Assembly: GCF_000002425.4 (NCBI RefSeq)
Contig: NC_037254.1
Span: 6,430,144 to 6,494,143, forward strand
Source of the DNA: Physcomitrium patens
Lineage: Eukaryota > Streptophyta > Bryopsida > Funariales > Funariaceae
Direction of reading: 5' to 3'
DNA length: 64,000 nucleotides
The notes under the pieces are model-generated. The model worked only from the letters and a program-made list of their open reading frames with translations, had not been told where the DNA came from and made no database searches. Numbering within the stretch: position 1 is the stretch's first letter; every line of letters begins with the position of its first letter. The position numbers were made by a program, and so were the translations under genes. Below are positions 10,753-23,200 of this stretch, in pieces.

Positions 10753-12364
10753 CCGCTTTAATAGACAAGTTATTCCAATTTATTTTTGTCCTACCTTGAG
10801 TTTAAAACTTCTTCCATTTTAAACTCTTTATTATTGTCCACTTCTATATGAAGAAGTGGGGCTTATCTTCTTTTTGGTATATTCACAATCTTATATGGTT
10901 CAAAAAGAGATACATTGAAGACAAGATACACCTTCATTGACTCCGATAGATGTAATCGATAAGCAACTCAATTGATTTGTTTATAAATAAGAAAAGATCC
11001 AAGCTTGCAATAGTCCAACTTATTACTATGTCAAGTAGTCTTGATATTACAATAAAGTAATAATGCCTTGTCATCTACATTGAACTATAGTTATTCTTTT
11101 TAATAGGCATCTACATTGATCTTTTGTCGTTCTTCAACTTTTATAATTGAACCTTCATTGTTACATGTAGCTTAGACAAATAATTTGCCAAATATTTTGT
11201 TATAGAATTATCAACTTTTGAAAAGTCAAAAGTATCAAGTTGTAGATGGTAACCATAATTGGCAAAGAAAGGTGTTTGTTGTATAGAAGAATGCATCATA
11301 TTATTAAAAGTAAACTCTACCAATGGCAAAAGTGTTCTTCAATTGTCTTGTTGATAATTGATAGTGCACCTTAAGTATTGCTCCAAAACTTAGTTTACTT
11401 GCTCTATATGTTCATCAGTTTGAAGATAAAAGGTCAAAAAAAGATTTACGTCTACTTTTAGAATCTTAAAAAGAATTCTCTAAAATCTTGATACAAATTG
11501 AGTCCTCCTATGTAATATAATATCTTTTGGTAATCTATGATTTTAATAGATATTATTAAGGAAAAACTTAGTAATTTCTTCACTTGTGATAGATTTTGTG
11601 CATAGTACAAAATATGTCATTTTGGTAAAATGATCAATTATCACAAATATAGAATCATACAAACCTAAGATTAAAAGATGTATAATAAAATCTATAGAAA
11701 TAAAAGATCATAGTTTTTTTAGAATAAATAATAGCTAAAGAAGTCCATAAGATCAATAACAAGGAGTTTTTTTTATTGAGAACAAATATCACATGATTGA
11801 ATAAAGTCTTTTACAACCTTTCACATTTGATACCATCAAAATTCTTTAGATATTAGCTCTAAAGTCTTATTGTATCCAAAATATTCTACCATTGGAAAGT
11901 CGTGACATAATTGAAGAACTTGTAAAAATGCTTCTCTTTCCCAAACATATAGGCATCTTTCAAAATAAAGTAGGTTTTTCTCGAACTAGAACTTAGAAGT
12001 ATCACAAGACTTAGAAGAAGTATTCTTGATATCATAAACAAGAGGATTAAAGGACATACTTGATTGAATTTATTTAAAAAAATTTGAATCAATAATCAAT
12101 ATTGATTTCATTGCTCAAAGATGAAATTATTCTAACTTCAATAAAATTATCCTTTGTTGATCAAAAGCTACATTTTTTTTTGTAGGTACAAGATAAGAAC
12201 ATCTAAAAAAGATATCAGACAAACCTTGTTGTTTTCCTAGTCAATAAGTAATATTGAACTCAAATCTTCACAAAGTCATGCTCCAATAAGTCCTAAGACA
12301 ATTCAAAATATATGCAAACATGAAATGCTTGAGGTTCTTGTGATTCGTATACATGGTATTGGAT

Positions 12365-13724
12365 TGTGGTTTGGCTACTATATGAAAATATTATATTTAT
12401 ATGTTTGATATAAAATTTATTAAATAACATGGTAAGAACCATATTAATGGATTTTAATTGATTGTAGAATATAGTTAAATTACTATATTAAAAAGAATTT
12501 GCTTAAAAGAACTAATATTAGAATTTATATAACTTTATTTTTTTTTAATAATAGCTTTTAAGATTAATTTTGATTAATAATGACTTTTACATATTTAAAG
12601 TCAACTTAGTAGACATTGATAATCCTTGAAGTCTTATTTTATTTCTTTTATTTGATATTTAGGGCATATATTATGTAAATTTTATTAAAAAAAAAGTTGG
12701 AAAGGGATCTTGGTAGAAAAAAGAAAAGTTAGGGCATCCATATACATGAATGGAGATGGATGATGAAAATCTCGATTCCTATTCGCCAAAAATCATACCC
12801 AATGGATTTCAAGGAGGCTACCAAAGGTCTTATTAGAGATTAGAGTTATTTTTTTGATGCATTTTTAGTTTTGAAGACTAGGATCAGTAAGTTTAGGTTT
12901 TTGGCTATAGTTTTGGTACAAATTTTATGTGATTTGGAGTTTATATGAAAGAAATATGGATGCTCAAAGTTAAGGTATTGATTTTGTATCTATTATCACT
13001 CTTATGGACATAATGCATGCGTACAAAAAGCAATAAAGAATTGGCAATTGAGATTGAAGAGAGCACTTTTTTGGCTACACTTTTGGGATACTGTTTGATG
13101 GATTCTAAGTTGGAATGAAGGTGATATTAGAGGTTGAAGTTAATACTTGCAGATCTAAGGGTAGTAAGTGATCTGATTCACTATTGGTTTTATTTTGAGT
13201 TATATCTTAAGCAATTTGATGAGATTTTAGCTCAAAATTTTCAAAAATGTATATAATCATGTTAATAGACTTTAATCAAAAAAATTTATAGTAGTTAAGT
13301 TTTGAATTTTTGAGATATGAAGAAAATAGTGCTTAAGTGCTTATAAGTTAGGGTTTAGAGCACCTACTAGGGTTTCTAAGATGCTAGAAGATTGATAGCA
13401 ATTTTACAATTTATTTATCTTTTTAATAAAGGTTAAAGATAATAGCTATATTATGTAAAAATTTGAGAGAAATTGAATAATTGAATCAAGAGATATGAAT
13501 TTCTAAAATTTGTGAAGAAGAAATCCTTTGCAAGAAAAATATGTTTTGAAAAGATTTGCTATAATTTGAACATTTTATACAAAGAGAAGAAGTTTTGGGA
13601 GCCAAGACTTTGTATATAAATTAATAGTCAAATAAATTACTTATTAGAGCTTAACATATATGTTAAAGCTAAATTCTTTATAACTAGATATCTTGTATAT
13701 TCTCAAATTGCAAATCACACCACA
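12365..13724. repeat. Insertion in element A, probably a solo LTR (1.36 kb)
   Basis: Elements A and C align on both sides, but A has 1.36 kb here that C lacks. The inserted piece starts TGTGGT and ends ACCACA, perfect six-base inverted TG...CA ends, and holds no coding segment. A TATA-like string (tatataaatta) lies near its right end at about 13,612. The flanks (atggtattggat and atggtgactaga) look like a worn target repeat, but longer than the 5 bp usual for LTR elements, so the class is uncertain. Confidence 0.5.
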
Positions 13725-16514
13725 TGAAAATGGTGACTAGACTTGAAATGCCTTCTAAATAATGACACCATTCTTGGAATGAATCCATAATTACAAGAAG
13801 TTCCTTCTTATGGATCTCATAATTAATTTTGGTTGTTGAAGATTTCTTAGGATAGAAAGCTATTAAGTAGAGTTTGTCATTTTTTCCTATTTATGATAAA
13901 ATAACATTCATTGCAAAATATGATGCATTTATTTTTATAAAAAATACCTTCAAAAAATCAATGTAATATAATATTGGTGCATAAATAAATACTAACTTCA
14001 AGACTTCAAAAGATGCTTCAGCTTCTTTGCTCTAATTAAGTTTGTCTTTGTATATAAGACATGTAAGAGAAGGCGCAACCTGAGAAAAATTCTTAATAAA
14101 GATCCGATAGTAATTGGCAAAGTCCAAAAAGCATAGCACATTTTTTATTGTTCTTGAAATCTTCTAATCTAAAATAGTTTGAATCTTCTTCGGATCTATC
14201 ATAAGTTCTTCGTTGAAAATGATATATCCTAAGATATTAACTTGAGTAATGTGGAATACGTATTTTTTCAATTTGGTGTACAATCTCACATCTCTAAATT
14301 TTTGTAACACATGACAAACATGAACTTCATACTCTATTATGTACTTAAAATAGATTAATATATAATCTAAGTAATAGATAAAAAAATCATTTAAAAAATT
14401 ACAAAAAATATCATTTATAAGATGTTGAAAAGTAGCTGGTACATTCGTAAGTCCAAAAGGCATGACATTATATTCCAAGTGTCCATATCTTATTCAAAAT
14501 GTAGTCTTCTATTCATTTTCTTCTTTAATGTGGACCAAATTGTATGCTTTTGTAGATCTATTTTGTATAAATCTTAGCTTGATGTAGTTGATGAAGAAGT
14601 CTAAATATAAAAGATAAACGATACCTATTTTTGATAGTAATCTTATTAAATCCTTGATAAATTATACATAGTTGCGATGATCCATCTTTTTTCTTCATAA
14701 ATAAGATAGGAGCTTTAAAAAGAGATTTTGAATGATGTATGAAATTCTTGGCGAAGTTCTTGTCAATGTACTTCTTGAATTCAACCAACTCATTTTGTAA
14801 TAAACTATAGATTGGACCAAATGGTAGCTAACTTCTTTCTTTAAGGTCAATTGAGTATTTATATGGATGATGCTTTGAGAGTATATTTCTATTCTTTATT
14901 TCAAAAATATTTTGAAAATCTTGATATTAACTTAGAATGCTACTTAAAGTCTTTCTATCATTAAAAATGGATGTGGCATAAATAACAAAGGATGATTCTT
15001 TTTTTTACAACATGCAAAAAAACTTTTGCACCTGCAAGTATGCATTTGATTACACTAGACTCATGGCTTTTTATAATAATTTTAATAGTACAATGAAAAA
15101 AGTTAAATTTATAAGAAATCCAATATATCAAAGGATTATATTTTTTTAACCATGATAAATCTAAAATGACTCAATTAAAAAGAAACCTAATTATATTAAA
15201 AATAATTCAACTATTATGACCATTTATTGCTACATCTGTAGGAAGTGTTTCAGGAGTAATGTCTCTAGAGGATAATGGATGGCCATCTATGACATGTATA
15301 GGTTTAGTTTTTTGTACTAACGGTATTCTATGGCTTTTAACAAACTCTTCATCTAAAAAATAAGTTCATGCTCTTGAATCTATCAAAGTAGAGGTTTTGT
15401 AATTATTAGGTATTAAATGTACATCTATTGTAAAACAAGGAGAAGATTTTAAGGAGAGGATAGGACCTTCATTTGTATAAGATTTTAGCGGCATGGTTCC
15501 TATTATAGTTGAATAAATTTATTATTTGACATTTTTTCATCTTTGACAGTCGTACTTCTTATTTTGCAGTAGCGTCATTTTTTTGAATAATGTTGAGTAA
15601 TATAATTAGCTTTTCTACAATATAAACATAATCTTTCTTAACGACAACAAGTCTTTTCTTGTTCAATAAGAGGTTTAAAACGTATTGCATCAATTTGTAT
15701 ATCTTCTACTTTTAGATGTTTAGATTGAAAGGTCATTGGTGTTGTCATTGAATTATAATAGTGTAGAGGTTCTTTTATGTAATTTTCAAATTGAAGCTCA
15801 AAAAGTTGATTGTTATACTTCACAAAAAAATCAATTGCTTGATTCAATGTTTGAGGATCAAATAAGTTGAGCAATAATTTCTTTATCTCATATTGTAATC
15901 CGTAGAAAAATTGGCTGATAAAGATAGCATCATTGCACTTGATATCAGTTGCTAATTGTCAAAATTGTAAAGCATATGATATTACTAATTGATTGCCTTA
16001 TTGTAAAATATAAATTTTATTGGTTGTAATACAAATTGCATTATGTTTTTCTTACATGGATCAAAACTCCACCAAAAAAGCCTCAAGTTTATCCAATATT
16101 GGATCTCGTTGCTCAAGAAAAGATGAAAATCATAATAATACTGAATATAAAAGAAGTATATTAAAGAATCTAACTTATGATCTTGACGTTGGATAGCTTT
16201 GGAATTCAAGTTCAATCAAAAATTATACTTGATTGATAAATCTTCAAAACTTGGAACTTATGCCATCAAACTTCTTGGGTAAGGCAATTCTAGGTTCACT
16301 AATACTAGAAGCATGTTCTACTATAGGAAAAGGAATGTGATTTGGTGTACATGTTGAAGCAGCTCCAATCATGTATGTATCTTCACTTCCTGCCATTTTT
16401 GTTATTCCAAGAGGTGATAAATTGAGTTGATGCATTTTAAGCATCAAATCTTTCAATTGCTCTTGCATTTGTGCTATTGCACTCTTTATTTCATAAAGCT
16501 CTGCCATAATGATA

Positions 16515-16517
<3 letters not shown>

Positions 16518-16547
<30 letters not shown>
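16518..16547. repeat. Poly-A tract (about 30 bp) beside gag of element A
   Basis: An uninterrupted A run (T run in the sense of the element) immediately before the gag start. The equivalent place in element B also holds a long A run. Confidence 0.9.
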
Positions 16548-16550
<3 letters not shown>

Positions 16551-16712
16551 AATATTGCTCAAGATAAGTAGAAGAGAGGACTTAAGAACAAAGAAGATAC
16601 TAAGAATAATATTAGTTTAGAAGAGGGTAATGTGCAACTTCTAATACGCTTATGTCTTATCAAGAAAAAAAAGTAATCTATTCTTAATCAAGAAAAGATA
16701 ATGCTCTAATAT

Positions 16713-17264
16713 TATAAGTATACTCTTATCAATTTATCAAGGACATGAATTAAAAGAAGATGCATAAACTTGGAAAATTTGTATCAAAAGAAAAGTGACA
16801 AAATAAAAATAAAGTAATATGTATATTAAAAAAAAACTAAAATGGCTATTACCAAAAGACAAGGAAACTAGAGACTCTTGAATCTAGACTAGAACCAAGA
16901 AAGGAGTTGACAAGAATAAAGAAAGCTTCATTCTTGCCTCTATATATATTTTCTATCTAGGATCTATATGGCGACATTCTATAGGACCTCCAAAAATGTG
17001 TTGACTTTACATGACATGTATCTTTACTTGCAAGGCAAGTTTTTTATGTTGCCGCCACATAGTTAGCTTGTTTTACAAACTATTAACATATGTGGTACAT
17101 GGATAGCTTGTTGACCAAGTTTCTAACCTATCAATCAAGTACAAACACACGTAAAATCAAAACAGTGTCTAGGAAGCTTTTCTAAAATGTATTAAGAAAT
17201 TAATCAATTTTTATCTAATTCTATCTACGTAGTTAACGATTGCAATAGGTTTATATCTGTGACA
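16713..17264 (-). repeat. Element A 5' LTR, decayed
   Basis: Homologous to 1,081-1,654 along its length, including the tctatatatatt TATA region and the motif gacattctataggacctcc. It is heavily AT-shifted, and its ends are worn forms of TG...CA. Confidence 0.8.
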
Positions 17265-19090
17265 TGTATTCATCAAAGGATGGAAGTTGTCCATTAGGAT
17301 AGCAACCACCACCTATAAGTAACAAGTGTTAGAAGTGAGAGATATCTTACTCTATACTCTCTTTATATCCAACCTTGCTAATGCTAAGTGTTGTGATTTC
17401 ATAGTACTTATTCTTCAATAAGTTTGTACTACAAACTATCAATAAATGTGACACGTGACTAACTTATTCATCAAGTGTTCAACCTACCAATTACCTATAG
17501 ACACATATAAAGATGAAACTACATCTATGAAGCTTTTAAGAAGCTTTCCTATAAGATATTATTAAATTAATCTACTTTTACCTACTTCTATATATTCATA
17601 TTATTTAGATAATTATTAAAATAAATATGTATGTCCATGATAGACATATCATATTAATCATAGAAGTACCAAAATAAAAAATATTAGTTACTAGTTCATG
17701 GAACTAGAGTGTTGTTGTAGTATGTAAAAATGAGAGTCTATAAAAAGTCATTGAGTGATACAAGTCTAATATATCAATTCTTAAATCTTTCCTTGAAATA
17801 GTTTGATTGAGATTCTAATTAATTATTATGTGATTTATATTTTAATTATGGATATATTTCATGAAAATTAATGATCATGAAAGGTTCCTTCAATATTCTA
17901 ATTGATCCTTTTATAAGTACATTTAATTTTAAAAAAGATAATGTAATAGATTATTATTAATTTAGGCAAGATATTTGGAAAGAATCAACATCTAATTGTT
18001 GAATCATAAGTCATGAAGCTCCAACTTAATTTAGATGCATTCAAAATCAGGTTTTTGGAGAAATCTTAAGAGTATTCCAAATGCAACTTTTTTGTTTTCT
18101 ACTTATATCCACATGAGATTTTTATTCAATCATTAAAAGAACAAACCTATGGACATTCTTGAAAACAATTAAGTTTGAAATGAATTTAATTCTTTAAAAA
18201 TATGGTTTAGATACTATATATTAGCAATTTGGTCCATATGTATTGTAGTATTGAACTCTTTATTATGCTTAAAAATAATCCTAAATGTTTTAAATCTTAT
18301 AGTTATATTTGAAATTTCTTACTCTCATAACAATCTTGTGATTTTTATTCAATAATTATTACTTTGATATTATATTACACTTTTTCTAAGTACTTCTATC
18401 CTTCCTTTCTTTCCACATTTATTGCAATTTCGAAATAGAAGATCTTTTCTACACAATATATGTGAAGAATGCAAAGGCATTTAAACTACCAAGAGTTTGG
18501 TATGACTCAATGATGCAAAAGTTTGTTAACAATGATAGAAGCAGGATAACTATAAACACAAATGCACACAACATATACTTAGAAAATATTATTAAGTAAT
18601 ATCATTGAACATGGTATAAACAATTTGATATTCTAACAAATTTATTAAAATAAAATAAAATAAATCCACACTAAAAACATAGAGAAATCAATTTCATCTA
18701 CCTCCGCATTTCAACCTCTAAAATACGTAACCATTATACACTCAACAATTCATTTATGTTTTGATGAAATTCTTTAATATAACAAATCTCGAAGCATATA
18801 TCATAATCAAACAGTCAAGAGTGTGCTTGTGGAAAAAGATACAGAATGTGAAGAACAAAAAACTATTTCTGCATGTGAAACTTTTTGTAAAAAGAAACAA
18901 AACAAAACAATTATAAAAAAACAATTATAACAAAATAATAACAGCATCATTGCCTTGTGTGGAATTGAAACAGATCGAGAAATCAACATGTGTAAAACCC
19001 GAAATTGAATATCAGTATTCGAAAGAATGACAGAAAATGAGATTTGTAAAGAAATTGAAGCAAAGAATGGATCTGTGCTGAATGTGTGAC
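17265..19090. other. AT-rich intergenic stretch with a partial chromovirus LTR
   Basis: Positions about 17,410-17,642 are a partial LTR of the same family as elements A to C (strings gtgacacgtgactaact and gaagcttttaagaagctttcc, ending gtatgtccatgata). From 17,643 to about 19,090 I see no gene, no repeat with clear ends and no long open frame. Confidence 0.55.
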
Positions 19091-19140
19091 GTGTCCTTGT
19101 GGCGGACCTGCCCAGTACTTGGCCAACCTCGTCGACTCGT

Positions 19141-19200
19141 CTAGGCTCGACTCGGCTCAGCTCGGCTCAGCTCGGCTCAGCTCGGCTCAGCTCGGCTAGA
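19141..19200 (+). repeat. 10-bp tandem repeat upstream of the hnRNP gene
   Basis: The unit CTCGGCTCAG is repeated four times without error (19,151-19,190), with partial units on both sides. It lies about 300 bp before the start codon, at the step from AT-rich to GC-rich DNA, so it is probably in the promoter or 5' untranslated region. Confidence 0.9.
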
Positions 19201-19490
19201 CCCCTCCTTCCTTGAAGCCACACCCACCCCCTTCTAATCCTTGCGCCCGGCCCCGATCTGTTCCGCTTAACCCTAAGCTCTCCCTATCGCTCCTCCCCTG
19301 CTCTGGTGCGGCCTCCTGGTTCGCGCGTTGCATGGGGATCGTAGGCACTGTTCCTTTTGCTGCGCTCGCCCGCATTGTTTCTTAGATCTTTGCATACGCG
19401 AGGCGCGTTTTGGGTTTGGTTGGGTGTCGGGTGGTTGTTTCTACGGTAGGTAGGGCGGGTGATCTGGCGGATCAGGGCGGGCTGCCGGTC

Positions 19491-21268
19491 ATGGACTCCG
19501 ATCAGGGCAAGCTCTTCATCGGTGGCATATCGTGGGAGACCACGGAGGAGAAGCTGCGCGATTATTTTAAGAGCTATGGCGAGGTGGTCGAGACCGTGAT
19601 CATGAAGGACCGCGCGACGGGGCGCGCGCGGGGCTTCGGGTTTGTGATCTTCGCGGACCCGAGCGTGGCCGATCGGGTGGCGGGCGAGAAGCACACCATC
19701 GACGGAAGAACGGTAAGCGCCCTGCTTTGGAACCCCGGGCCTTTAGTGGAGTGTGGCGAGGTTAGAGCGGTGGAGCGTGATGGTGTTGGTGGCATGGCGA
19801 TGTGTGGCAGTTGTATAACTTGTGTAGCATGTCTTTCTTAAATCTTTTGCTATTCTAGGTGGAAGCGAAAAAAGCTGTGCCGAGAGACGAACAGCAGAAT
19901 ATGCCTAGGAGCAACAGCGTGGGTGGCCAAGGGCCAGCAACATCCCACACTAGGACAAAGAAGATATTTGTGGGGGGCCTAGCCTCAACAGTTACAGAAG
20001 ATGACTTCAAAAAGTATTTCGAGCAGTTTGGTACTATTACAGATGTGGTTGTTATGTATGACCACAATACTCAAAGGCCTCGGGGCTTTGGCTTCATCAC
20101 TTTTGATTCTGAGGATGCAGTTGAGAACGTGATCCAAAAGTCGTTCCACGAGCTCAACGAGAAGATGGTGGAGGTGAAGAAGGCCATTCCGAAGGAGCTG
20201 TCGGGAGGGTCGGGTCGAGCTGCCGCGGGATTCGGCGGAGGAGGTCGCGGCGGGGGCATCTACGGATCGGGGTACAGCCAGGGAGGATACGGCGGTGGGA
20301 GTCCAGGAGGAGAGAGTGGGTACGGCGGTGGGAGCCCGGGAGGAGGGAGTGGGTACGGCGGGCGAGGCGGGTATCCGGGGTACGGGGCTGCAGGTTACGG
20401 AGGTGCGGGATTCGGGAGCAGCGGTGGACATGGCGCGGGGATGAACGGGGGCTACGGGGGCAGCGCGTATGGCAGCAGCGGTGGGTACGGGAGTGGCGCG
20501 GGGGGTTACGGGAGTGCAGGATACGGGAACGCTCCGGGCGCAGGAGGTTACGGCAGCGCTGCGGGATATGGCAGCGGAGGCGTGGGCAGCGCAGGGTATG
20601 GGAGCGNNNNNNNNNNNNNNNNNNNNNNNNNNNNNNNNNNNNNNNNNNNNNNNNNNNNNNNNNNNNNNNNNNNNNNNNNNNNNNNNNNNNNNNNNNNNNN
20701 NNNNNNGGGGAGAAGCGCGTGGGGCAGCGGAGGTGGTGGGTACGGGACGGGATCGGGCTCGACTGGGTACGGGGGCAGCGGGACGGGGAGCATGAGCGGG
20801 TACGGCAATGCAGGATGGGGGACGACGGGGACGGGGGCAGGGGCCGCAGTGAGTTCGGGTTACGGAAGTGCGGGGTATGGTTACGGAAGCAGCGACGCAG
20901 GCTACGGATCGACGGGTGGGTATGGCGGTCGAGGTAGCGGGTACGGGTCGAGCGCAGGAGGTTACGGGACGGCGGGTGCAGGGGCGGGAAGCGGGAGCTA
21001 CGGTGGGGGTTACGGAGATGCATATTCGGGATACGCCGACAACACGTGGAGGTCGTCGGGGACAGATTCATACAGTTCGGGAGGCACGGGGTCCGTGGGA
21101 GGAGGGACGGGAGGTGGATTCGGCGTGGGCGGAGGCGCTAGCGCGGACGGAGCAGTAAACGTGGCGTCAGGCTACGGGGGAGGATACGGTGTGGCAGGCA
21201 GACAGACACAGCGAGGTCCTGATGCCAGATTCAGGCCCTACCCTGCCGCTGGTGACCGCACTGGCTAG
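19491..21268 (+). CDS. hnRNP/RNP1-like RNA-binding protein: two RRMs and a glycine-rich tail
   Basis: Nuclear RNA-binding protein of the plant hnRNP A/B-like family (Arabidopsis RNP1 and relatives), expected to act in splicing, export or stability of mRNA. Two exons: 19,491-19,712 and 19,859-21,268, with a 146-bp GT-AG intron between codons at the end of RRM1. The start is the ATG giving MDSDQGKLFIGGISWET, the conserved family start; an upstream in-frame ATG at 19,410 is not conserved. RRM1 spans about residues 6-80 (RNP2 LFIGGI at 8-13, RNP1 RGFGFVIF at 47-54). RRM2 spans about 109-185 (RNP1 RGFGFITF at 149-156). From about residue 190 the chain is Gly/Tyr/Ser repeats (GYGS, GGYG), typical of low-complexity condensate-forming tails. 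A 100-N gap falls in this tail, so the true length is unknown (543 residues as assembled). The coding GC content is very high compared with the flanks. Confidence 0.93.
20607..20706. other. Assembly gap (100 N)
   Basis: Exactly 100 Ns inside the GC-rich, internally repetitive glycine tail of the hnRNP gene. The round number suggests a placeholder of unknown size. The reading frame is the same on both sides as assembled, but that is coincidental unless the true gap is 3n+1, as 100 is. Confidence 0.95.
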
Positions 21269-23200
21269 TCACTGCATTTGGTTGCGTACGAGGCTTAGGC
21301 AGCATATGTTGATAAGGTCCTTCGCTTATGAAACTAGTCCTAGTTGGCTATGTGTGGCGTGGACAGGCATGCTTGTACGCACGTTGAGATTAGAATGTAA
21401 GTTTGGGGCAGAGGATTGAACGTTTTGAGTTGAATGCGAGCGAAGTTGGTGCACGCTTGGGACCGAGGACGTGTTGAAACCGGATTGAGTTGCACATGTA
21501 GCGTAGATAGTGGCAGAGTGCATGGTATCTTGGAACGTTGCGTGTAGCGTTCGTTAGGTGAGAGTGGGTGGAAAGTTGCAGCGAGGTGTGGAAGTTGGAG
21601 GAGAGTGCAATGCAGTGTATGCCGTGGCGAGGGAGTTCGGTAGAGCGTGGGGTCGTGGTAGGCGTTTGTGTGGAGTGATGTTGTGGGTTTGGGATCGCAT
21701 GTCGTGCGTGCGGCGTGTTAAGTAGGAGGTGGTGGTGATGGTGTTTCGGTCAGGCTGGGTGTCTGTGGTGGTGCGGTTCTGATGGTGTGGTTGGTTCACA
21801 TGTGCAGGTGTATCGACCTAGATGTCATGTAAGGGAGGCAGGGTTTTGGCTGCATTACGATCATCCGAAAAGATGGAGCGCAGGCGGCGTTGAGCCAAAT
21901 GTGGGGTTGGTTGGCAATGGAGTGGCCTGTCAGTAGTTGTAGTGTAGGACGAATTGGTAGGAGAGGACAGAGCACTAAATTTAGCTACAGCAGCATTTAA
22001 TACGACCTGGTCTTTCCTTTTCTTTTCTTTCCTTATTTTTTTTCTGTTTTTATCGTCCTCTTTTATTCTTTTGTCAAAAAGGGAATCGTTGTATTTTCGT
22101 AGTTTGTTAAAAATCTCAGTGTTGTCTGATAGCACTCGATTTTTTCAGAACTCTTGTTGTTTAGTAAAAGTAGCGGACTACAGGGTTAAGGTATGCATCA
22201 TCACCAGAGATACGGTAATCGGTAGATTCTGAACATATTTAGGGCCGAGGTGGTGCTATCCTCTTATTTATTTGAGAGTACATTTTGGCGTCCAGACAAT
22301 TGTGCAGCTTTGTTCTTGTTGTGTTGACGTATGATTGGTACTGTGTGAAGCGTTTGTGAGTCCGAAATGTACGGGACTGTTTTGGAGTGTGGGCGTACTG
22401 ATTGGAGGTTCTGTCTTGTTCTTTGGTTTTTTACTTTTTTCTTTTGTAAATATTTTGGGTGTAGGCATTGTAGTATAGTGCATTTTGTACTAGTCTTTAA
22501 TTACAGTCTAGTTTTAGTATTTCCGCATAAGTTTTGATGTGATGGTTAAGGTACATTTTGTCTTATGCGGTCATTTTCGCGTCTCTTCCTTCCTAACTTG
22601 CAGGGGATGTCGAAGTTCGCATTTTATTTATGTCTAGAAGCTTGGGGAACAGGTGTTTGTGGACTTGAACTTGAAGATGAGTTCGTTTAGGAATCGGCCT
22701 TTGAGCATTTCCTTTTAGGAGCATTTCGAAGTTATGGAGTTGCATGTGTTTTTCGTGAATATGTGGAGAAGCTTCAATGTCTTAAGTTTCCATTCACTTG
22801 CCTTGATTCTGCCATTAAGATTGTAGTGCTGTAATGAATTTACTATATTATAAGAAAAAGTTCCGCCATTTTACTCCCGGCGACTGATTTTGTTGAGTAA
22901 TGTGCAGTGATCTCATAGTTTCTGCGTCTTTTCTGAGCATCGATTTCTCTTGGGAGCAAGCGTGGTTCGAACTTCTCTGGTATTTCCGATTCTTTAAGTA
23001 GGAGTAGGTGGAAGCTGATTCTGACCAATACATCAAGTGCTTTCGTTTTGCAATTTGAGACGTTCTCGAAACTCATTGAAAGTTCGAATGTAATGAGGAC
23101 GAAAGTTTAGTAGTCAGAGAAGATGGAGAAAGCTCTTTCATCCACATTTTGTTAATGTAATGGTTGGCCACTGGCCAAAAAAGTGCAGGGAATACACTCA
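21269..23200 (+). other. Likely 3' untranslated and downstream region of the hnRNP gene
   Basis: Composition stays near that of transcribed DNA for nearly 2 kb after the stop codon, with T-rich and GT-rich stretches (for example 22,015-22,075 and 22,410-22,450) of the kind found at plant 3' ends. The open frames here are short, overlap on both strands and match nothing I know. I see no second gene; a long 3' untranslated region, perhaps with an intron, is the simplest reading. Confidence 0.4.

Larger units (their letters stand above)
10757..17264 (-). mobile_element. Element A: old chromovirus (Ty3/gypsy) body, split by element E
   Basis: Minus-strand chromovirus read from the LTR at 16,713-17,264 down to the chromodomain interrupted by E. 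Parts: gag about 15,600-16,507 (EPRIALPKKFDGISSKF), protease about 15,240-15,500, reverse transcriptase about 14,160-14,800 (MPFGLTNVPATFQHLINDIF), RNase H about 13,730-14,100, integrase about 11,100-12,300 ([20 protein letters not shown]), and the integrase tail and chromodomain (KMEEVLNSR) about 10,757-11,100. It continues at 1,081-2,253. It is extremely AT-rich with many breaks, clearly old. It hosts two insertions: element E and a probable solo LTR. Confidence 0.85.

Noticed and set aside
19410-19490. Upstream ATG at 19,410 as start of the hnRNP protein
   Set aside because: In frame, but the extra 27 residues are not like any family member, whereas MDSDQGKLF at 19,491 is the conserved start.
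20154-21071. 305-codon open frame on the minus strand opposite the hnRNP tail
   Set aside because: It is the antisense shadow of GC-rich glycine repeats: Arg/Pro/His-rich, crosses the N gap and has no domain.
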